Source: Phoronis ovalis
Taxonomy: Eukaryota > Phoronida > Phoronidae
Assembly: GCA_028565635.1 (NCBI GenBank)
Contig: JAOXYB010036196.1
Coordinates: forward strand, 1-13,772
DNA length: 13,772 bases
Reading direction: 5' to 3'
Shown: in pieces, positions 8,651 to 13,772 of the stretch
Numbering within the stretch: the stretch's first letter is position 1
How the letters are laid out: every line of letters starts with the position of its first letter
Translations under genes and position numbers: made by a program
Notes under the pieces: model-generated
Seen by the model: only the letters and a program-made list of their open reading frames with translations
What the model was told of the DNA's origin: nothing
The model's database searches: none

Positions 8651-8692
8651 TATCTAATAACAGAAGACAGTTACCTCATAACAGAGGATGTG
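8651..8692. repeat. Short 21-bp tandem duplication
   Basis: CTAATAACAGAAGAC and CTCATAACAGAGGAT are imperfect copies 21 bp apart. The region has no supported gene, so this is probably a local slippage product. Confidence 0.55.
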
Positions 8693-8775
8693 CCTTCCTT
8701 TCAGCTTAAATATTATATTTCAGAAAGCGGATCCTGTTTTTGCATGAAGATCATATACAAGTGAAAGATGTCGTT

Positions 8776-9384
8776 TCATTTTCTTTTTATCTTCATAACT
8801 GAACGAACGACCGGAATAAGTTTTCTCATGCAGTCTCTCATACTGGATGTTCCCAAACAATTGTTGGCACTAGTTGGTATATAGATGAATTCAGATTTAG
8901 CGAGGCACAACCAACCGGCGGATCTAACAATTGTACTATTTGATAGGGACATAATATAACTATTATCTGTACTGTGATTCTGATCACGTGTTGTAAAATG
9001 CAGTCCATTAAGTTGCTTATGCTGACCTTCAGCATCAGGCTGTCCACTATCAGTTACAAATATTGTGTACCAATCGGTTTCGTTGCTCACAAGAAAACTG
9101 GTATAACTGGCTTGTACAATTATGGTGCCGTTACAAAGATCAATTTCAATTGCTATTGTGTAAGATGCTTTGTTAGTTAGAAGATGCATGTATTCGAGTC
9201 CTAACCAAAATTCTCTATTTAGATTTCCAAAACCAACTTTGTAGTCTTGCCAAAGAGTACTGTTAAAATCGACCCTGCCGTCAAAGCGTTTTTGTATGAC
9301 TGTCCATCCCATTCTTGCAACGTACATATAACGGTTATGCTGCGCCGATAGAGTTTATCTTGTACACCTCTTCAGAGGTGACAC
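8776..9384 (-). pseudogene. Broken fibrinogen-related (FReD) domain exon
   Basis: Read leftward from 9384, after a TTGCAG acceptor, one frame gives SEEVYKINSIGAA, the usual FReD opening. It is cut by TAA at 9337-9335, where a CAA (Gln) codon would fit, then continues PLYVRCKNG. Near 9310 the frame changes and gives GWTVIQKRFDG, then GFGN..REFWLGLEYMH and DQNHSTDN, which match the canonical FReD core and the Asp-rich calcium-site region (8985-8962). Between about 8962 and 8910 a second frame change is needed: C-x-x-LNLNSS-x-Y, matching the CH-x-x-NLNG motif, is in another frame (8909-8874). The terminal SVMKIKRK (before TGA at 8776) is back in the main frame. FReD proteins are secreted, ligand-binding lectins of invertebrate immunity. 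With a stop and at least three frame changes, this copy is very likely dead. The partly open 183-codon frame is not a protein. Confidence 0.8.
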
Positions 9385-10004
9385 CTGCAATATAGTGCAA
9401 ATTAAGGAATACACTCTATGTATCTAGATTTTCTGAAAGGTTGCGCATTCTGAGAAACACGAAAAACAGAAGTTTTCGACATAAGTAATTATTGGAGCTA
9501 CATGTTCGGCAGATTTCTACCTTCAAAGAAAATATTTTACATGCGCCGAATATAAATCATGGTATATCTTAATAACACTAAATATTTTAATGCCGTTAAT
9601 TGTTTCTTTTTTAGTTTATACATGTTAATGTACATTTAACACACTAACATGACCTCAACACGAATTGTAAGTGGCTTTCAAAAGTTGCAGTACAGTTTTT
9701 GTTTAAATCTACTTAGAACCTTTTGGTAAACAAACCTGCACCAGATCCACGATTTTAGCAAAAATGCTTCTGAGCTTCGTTACTGACAATATAGACGACC
9801 GCGAAAGATTGTTTCTCTCAGTGTAATTTCCAATGAAGCTACAGTTAAAAAAGATTGCCCTTTCATGAATCACAAGTATTGAACGTACTTCAGCAATTGG
9901 TGGTCACGAAAATAATAATACCCTTTCCACCTCAACAATAACAACTATTCATAAACAGGTTGTACACAATCACAGTCTACACTCCTAGCTGAGAATAAAT
10001 ATAT
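9385..10004. other. Region upstream of the FReD remnant, no exon recognised
   Basis: A parent FReD gene would have a signal-peptide exon in this direction on the minus strand. I found no convincing one up to 10004, so the remnant may be an isolated exon copy, or its other exons may have decayed. Confidence 0.4.
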
Positions 10005-10110
10005 TGGACGGTTATTCAGAATGGTTAGAGTATACTCCAGGATACTGTGATGGAGAGTTACCATACGTTCATGGAAATTGAAAACTTGGGGAACGGGTTC
10101 AAACCTATTA
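10005..10110 (+). mobile_element. tRNA-derived SINE fragment
   Basis: ATTCAGAATGGTTAGAGTA (about 10013-10031) resembles a tRNA D-arm with the RNA polymerase III A box. GGTTCAAACC (10096-10105) fits the B box GGTTCGANNCC with its CpG decayed to CA. The boxes are in the right order and strand, somewhat farther apart than in a functional tRNA, and the intervening stems do not pair well. An AT-rich tail follows. Best read as an old SINE head, not a working tRNA gene. Confidence 0.4.
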
Positions 10111-10570
10111 CACAGAAGTAAAAAATGAAAATTAATATTACTCTGATTGAATAAAGAAAATTATTGTAACCCAAAAACACGAAAATAAAACATTTAGCAC
10201 ATTGCACAGACCGAAAATTCAATGAATCCCCACGCACGATAATAAAATATGACCCTTCACGCCTTTAGGAAAACAATGTTCCATCTTTAATTGCCCTCTT
10301 AATTCATGCAAGTAACATGAATAGGCTGTATGGCCACTAAACGTGAAAGTGTGCTCGTGTATCCCGGCGCGGGTCATATGTACATATAACATTCCGCGTG
10401 GCATGAATGACCCGTGCAGTATTCGGAATTCTGTGATTCCTTAGCCATTTCTAAACAGACTAAGCTGGTGACATCAGAAAACTCTGAGTAACTGTCACAC
10501 ACCAGTATTTAGTACTTTATCGGAAGCGAGCATATTGTAATAGTGCAGTGTTACCTCACATATTACATGT
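10111..10570. other. Gene-free stretch with a slightly GC-richer patch
   Basis: Positions 10330-10430 are richer in CpG than the surroundings and a 61-codon minus frame (10404-10219) spans part of this. The translation has no recognisable motif. It may be a fragment of a dispersed repeat. Confidence 0.35.
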
Positions 10571-10577
10571 GTCAGTG

Positions 10578-10850
10578 CCTGTCAACGTGCAGTAATTGAT
10601 CTGAGCAGTTAGTGCTCTGACGTCATAAGCAGAAAATGGCAATGTCTTAATCGACACGATAATATAATGTAAAGGTACTTGTTCCTTTATCTGAGTTTAG
10701 AACAATGCCAGAACGTTACCGATTGTATACAATAACAACACTATCAAGTGAATTTGTTAAAACAGGCTGCAAAATAGTATAGGTGTCAATGTGCAGTTAG
10801 TGCTCTTTGAAGTTAGTGCTCTGATGACGTCTTCTGCACCACGTCACTGA
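10578..10850 (+). promoter_or_regulatory. Cluster of CRE-type sites in a repeated AGTTAGTGCTCTGA context
   Basis: AGTTAGTGCTCT occurs at about 10607, 10796 and 10812. Two of these lead into CREs: TGACGTCA at 10618-10625 (perfect palindrome) and TGACGTCT at 10825-10832. A further ACGTCA half-site is at 10841-10846. GTCAAYGTGCAGT also precedes both clusters, so the blocks are a diverged direct repeat about 190 bp apart. CREs bind CREB/ATF factors; here they lie 270-500 bp upstream of the start codon at 11119. Confidence 0.5.
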
Positions 10851-10863
10851 AGCCACGAAAATT

Positions 10864-10904
10864 CAGTATATATTATATACTTCAGACTCACTGCGCATGT
10901 GCAC
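10864..10904 (+). promoter_or_regulatory. Possible core promoter of the SGNH-like gene: TATA-rich DNA and NRF1-like site
   Basis: GTATATATTATATAC (about 10866-10880) is followed by TGCGCATGTGCA (10892-10903), one change from the palindromic NRF1 consensus TGCGCATGCGCA. The position about 220 bp before the ATG at 11119, just after the CRE cluster, fits a promoter. The transcription start is not visible. Confidence 0.35.
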
Positions 10905-11118
10905 GAGCCAGCGAGTGTGTTTTCACTTGGTGTTTCAATAAAATATGGAATACATTTGAAATTTGAAGATGCAATATTGTAATAGATATTTGCATAACTT
11001 ATCTCAGAAGTGATTGAGATGTGATACAAATTAAAATGTAATCAAATGTAATGGATAATAAAGTGCCTTACAAAAAGTGATTTTACAGATAATTTGAGAA
11101 GTGGTAAGGTTGGTCAGT

Positions 11119-12617
11119 ATGGCTAAGGTAAGCGTTTATTTTTAATTTCTTTTAGTAATGATGATGAAACAAATAACCGTCAGAATTTTAAAATGAGAGT
11201 TCAGAAACTCACTTTCATTTAAAAAAAAATAACCGTTAGGGAATTTCAATTTTAAATATGGTGGCAGAATTGTCAACCTCGTTTTCATTTTCAAGATGGC
11301 CTGAAGTGTGCATAACTTTTGAGGGCCCTAACGATATGATGCTAAAAAAAATTGTGATTATTATAATGATAAACAGATTGGGAATTAAGTAGCTCCTACC
11401 TCTTCTCATAATTTCCAGATCCTAACGTCAAAGCCATGCACCCTGGGTCTAGGGATTACAACAAGCCATGGTTTTAAATCTAGGGGTTTTGGTAGGGTAG
11501 GGTTAGATTTAGTAGACATGTGGAATAGAATAATATGAATTGGATGAGGACCATGCATATGAATTTTAAGTCATTTGTTTTTTACAGAATGCTGTCTTCT
11601 CAGATTCCATTCTGTACATGACAAAGGATTCGACCTGTGGGTTGATGACTTCTGCAGCACATGCTGTGCGAGGGGGGGGGTGTTGAAGATGTGACTGAGA
11701 GTATGTAGCATATTTATTTTTATTGTTAGATATCTGCACAAGTGTTTTATTGATAATTCCCAATACAAATGTTTTTTGTTGTAAGTAACTCTTTAAATTC
11801 AGATTTCCATATGAACACATACTATATGTACTCATTATTAAACCTAACTGTGTGCCAGTCCATGTGATTATCAGATCAGCACGTATGGCCCATTATAAAT
11901 GTTATTGATCCGGGGGTATTCAAAGTATTTTTGGTGGGAGTGTGCAGCCCATAGTTGAACATTTTGGATTTGGATTGTTTACTTGCTGTATTATTTTGGA
12001 TTGCTACTGTAAAGAAATTAAAAAATTTGGATTGCTACCCGCTGCTTACAGCAAACAATTTGGATTAATTTTAGGTTTGTATCCTAATAATACAATAAGA
12101 TTTTTGGAATTTGGTTTGCATCAGTCAGATTGCATAAAATGGATTGCTACTCAAATATTTTAAAAATTTGGATTGCTACCCTTCTTATTTTGTTTACAAA
12201 ATGTTGGATTACTACCCTTATATTTCATAAACCTAGGATTGGATTTGCTACCACAAGCTACAATTTTTGGATTGGGTTCCGCAGCACACCCCCGTGATAA
12301 AAAAAACACGAGTACCCCCGGGGTTATCGATCCCTATTACGTATTTCACATGAGCTCTTACGTGATTTAGTGCGACACAGTTTGTCTAATAAATGTAGTT
12401 TTCATGAAAAGAGTAACTTGTATTTTCCAAGCATGTTATTAAACTCTCACTTGAGACAATTTGCAATGTAATGTTTCTTTATTATTGCAGATATGTCTTC
12501 CACGCCTTTGAACTTGACACTACCCCTGATGTTGTGGTTCTTTGTGCGGGCACCAACGACCTTGCCAACGGGCGCTCCTTGTTCAAGGTGTTGGCTGACC
12601 ACGAAATGTTTGTCCAC
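11119..12617 (+). CDS. SGNH/GDSL-hydrolase-like gene, 5' part, with a frame-breaking G run in exon 2
   Basis: Exon 1 is ATG GCT AAG (11119-11127) before GTAAGC; exon 2 starts at 11588 after TTTTTTACAG; exon 3 is 12491-12617 between TTATTATTGCAG and GTGAGT. Joined, the protein starts MAKNAVFSDSILY, where SDSI stands at the place of the GDS(L) catalytic-serine block. Exon 3 contains PDVVVLCAGTNDLA, the SGNH block with the conserved Gly and Asn (G-x-N-D). Exon 2 reads well to HAVRGG, then nine G (11672-11680) force a TGA at 11684-11686; with eight G it would continue GVEDVTE. The natural GTATGT donor (11701) suits exon 3 only with nine G. With eight G, a weaker GTAGCA donor at 11705 keeps the frame. 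So it is either a gene with an assembly error or a recent pseudogene. SGNH enzymes hydrolyse esters. Such domains also occur in some retroelements, but the introns argue for a host gene. The 3' part (blocks with Asp-His) is not found here. Confidence 0.6.
11588..11700 (+). CDS. SGNH-like gene exon 2 (frame interrupted by nine G)
   Basis: 113 nt from the acceptor to the GTATGT donor; clearly less AT-rich than the neighbouring introns. It carries the block I serine (codons 5-7 of the exon, Ser-Asp-Ser) within the first 25 nt. The frame is open for 28 codons up to the G run and stops two codons after it. Confidence 0.55.
11902..12331. mobile_element. 414-bp non-autonomous DNA element with inverted ends and internal TTTGGATTGCTACC repeats
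   Basis: The element is 11910-12323. Its left end, CCGGGGGTATTC..., and the reverse complement of its right end, CCCCGGGGGTACTC..., align over about 40 bp, including a poly-T patch and GGGRGTGTGCWGC. It is flanked by TTATTGAT (11902-11909) and TTATCGAT (12324-12331), a possible 8-bp target duplication with one mismatch. The inside holds eight or nine variants of TTTGGATTGCTACC, spaced by about 30-40 bp. No transposase frame exists; the open frames at 11942-12163 and 12173-12370 only reflect these repeats. It sits in intron 2 of the SGNH-like gene. Confidence 0.75.
11970..12285 (+). repeat. Interspersed array of TTTGGATTGCTACC-type units
   Basis: Copies of the core TTGGATT are visible throughout, the clearest being TTTGGATTGCTACC at about 12029 and 12167, and TTGGATTGCTACTG near 11996. 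Later copies change to TTGGATTACTACC and TTGGATTTGCTACC. All are on the plus strand and T-rich/G-rich, which suggests expansion from one unit. Confidence 0.75.
12491..12617 (+). CDS. SGNH-like gene exon 3, GTND block
   Basis: 127 nt with clearly higher GC than the flanks and an intact frame: one base completes a codon, then 42 codons. Residues PDVVVLCAGTND match the third conserved SGNH block. The exon ends in phase 0 at CAC before GTGAGT. The reading frame running past the donor to 12722 is intron sequence rich in Val and Phe and is not part of the protein. Confidence 0.7.
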
Positions 12618-12878
12618 GTGAGTTGGGAACTGTTTCCATATGTTCCTATGTTGGTGTCTGGTTTGCTGCTTCGCTGTGGTGGGTATGCATATTTTGTTTT
12701 TGTGTATGTGTTTAGTATATAGTCTGCCCTAGGTTAATGAGTGCTCAATGTTTTTATTGGTATTAATTGTTTTGTGTTCAAATTGTCAAAAAGTTCTCCA
12801 TATAGGTGAACTAGTGAGTATTGCAATGTGTTGCGATATATTGTTATGCATTACACTTAATGATACCATTCACTTAAG

Positions 12879-12972
12879 ATTTGCAATATGGTATGTTCTG
12901 TTCTGTCCCATGAACGCTTCAAAGAAGATGTATTCTATATCTCTGGCTGGAGGCCAAGCTTTACTATTTTAG
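12879..12972 (+). CDS. Possible further exon of the SGNH-like gene
   Basis: After TTCACTTAAG, a frame in phase with exon 3 reads through HERFKEDVFYISGWRPSF to TTTTAG before GTACAA. The patch is less AT-rich than its surroundings. The acceptor has a poor pyrimidine tract and I recognise no motif, so this is a weak call. A further 14-nt candidate (13098-13111, between ATTTTATTTTAG and GTAAGA) would keep the frame. Confidence 0.25.
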
Positions 12973-13690
12973 GTACAATCTGCTGTTGGATAAAAAGTTG
13001 AATATCCTAAATATTATAATGTTATAATTTATATGTATTAAATATTGCATGAGTTTCAAAACATTGTTTAGTATTATAGTGTAATATTTTATTTTAGCAC
13101 GAAGGGATATGGTAAGACGATGTGTGTGATTTCTATGCATGTACTGCATGGTGGTGGTGTCTCTGTTAAACTTTACTGTACCAGTAAAGCTAGCTGTTAA
13201 TGATAATAATACCAAATATCCTATTTCTTAACATTCTTGTGTGTGGCTTACCTTGGTGTGTTATAATTAAGTGTCCTGATGTGATGACATGCGTGGAAAT
13301 GATTACAACATTTAATTTTGGTATTAGAATGGTATAGTTATAAGATAGATTTCTTTTGAAAATCATAATTGCTTTTATGTAGCTGAAGTGTTTAAACCAT
13401 TGTAAATTCACGATGACACGACACCCCACTTACACATTTGTTGATTGATCATGGGTTAAATAGGTTTGCTCTAAACGGCTTTTTGTATTTTTAAATTGAA
13501 TATATACTTTTTGTCATTAAATGTTTCAGTGTATGTGTTCTATAAAATGTTTTCAAAGCATACTGATTTCAAAGTGATTATACTAGAGGCAAATCTGGGA
13601 GTCCCGTGACGAACTCACTGTAATCAAGGTTGAAGGTGGTTTTGATATCTTTTGGTGAATTGTAAAAAAATTGGCAGGGGTAAACCTCGC
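12973..13690. other. AT-rich sequence, probably intron or intergenic
   Basis: No further SGNH block or other coding signal is seen apart from the possible microexon at 13098-13111. Minus-strand open frames here look like chance. Confidence 0.4.
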
Positions 13691-13707
13691 AAAACTGTGG
13701 GCTAACT

Positions 13708-13735
13708 CCACCAGGTGGCACTAAGCAAAATGGCC
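13708..13735 (+). promoter_or_regulatory. CTCF-like motif followed by a YY1-like word
   Basis: CCACCAGGTGGCAC (13708-13721) fits every position of the CTCF core CCASYAGRKGGCRS. AAAATGGCCGCC (about 13727-13738), next to it, contains the ATGGC core of YY1-type sites. CTCF and its motif are conserved across bilaterians. The flanks from about 13600 are GC-richer than the rest, so it may also belong to a repeat or to a promoter beyond the window. Confidence 0.4.
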
Positions 13736-13772
13736 GCCAGAATCCTTAAAATTGCTACTGTGCACAGCCTAT

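Noticed and set aside
8776-9327. Intact 183-codon minus-strand gene for a fibrinogen-domain protein
   Set aside because: Conserved FReD segments continue upstream of its ATG in another frame through a stop, and the NLNG-type motif near the end is also in another frame, so the open frame is a partly preserved pseudogene.
10005-10110. Functional tRNA gene
   Set aside because: The A and B boxes are too far apart and no cloverleaf with a paired acceptor and anticodon stem can be drawn.
11942-12370. Two plus-strand frames (73 and 65 codons) rich in Phe-Gly-Leu
   Set aside because: They are translations of the TTTGGATTGCTACC repeat units within the mobile element.
12618-12722. Extension of the SGNH exon 3 reading frame
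   Set aside because: It follows a consensus GTGAGT donor, drops in GC content and reads as low-complexity hydrophobic sequence.

Overview
The window is AT-rich animal nuclear DNA with short exons, GT-AG introns and decayed transposable elements. The gene content (a TNF-receptor-like protein, a fibrinogen-domain remnant, an SGNH-hydrolase-like gene) and the repeat density suggest a lophotrochozoan invertebrate, most likely a bivalve mollusc. That assignment is inference; no rRNA, tRNA or mitochondrial marker fixes the species.

Layout. Positions 1-2700 hold no gene I can support: a GC-richer island with splice-like borders (436-726) and an ~84-bp tandem repeat (about 1948-2175). From 2885 to 7285 (+) lies a complete six-exon gene whose joined exons give an uninterrupted 253-residue secreted, cysteine-rich TNF-receptor-superfamily-like protein. 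It has a signal peptide, TNFR cysteine-rich repeats, an unrecognised exon-6 domain and a hydrophobic C-terminal tail that fits a GPI anchor. It has no death domain or cytoplasmic tail. Its intron 2 carries a 493-bp non-autonomous hAT-like element with perfect 17-bp terminal inverted repeats and an 8-bp target duplication.

On the minus strand, 9384-8776 is a fibrinogen-related (FReD) domain exon broken by a stop codon and several frame changes, so a pseudogene. A tRNA-derived SINE fragment lies near 10005-10110. From about 10600 to 10930 there is a promoter-like cluster (three CRE-type sites, TATA-like DNA, an NRF1-like site). It precedes a second plus-strand gene starting at 11119, whose first exons encode the N-terminal blocks of an SGNH/GDSL-type hydrolase. 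Exon 2 of that gene carries a run of nine G that breaks the frame. A 414-bp element with inverted ends and repeated TTTGGATTGCTACC units sits in its intron 2. Only part of this gene lies in the window. A CTCF-like motif lies close to the right edge.

The TNFR-like gene and the FReD remnant both belong to families used in invertebrate innate immunity, but nothing in the sequence shows that these genes work together.
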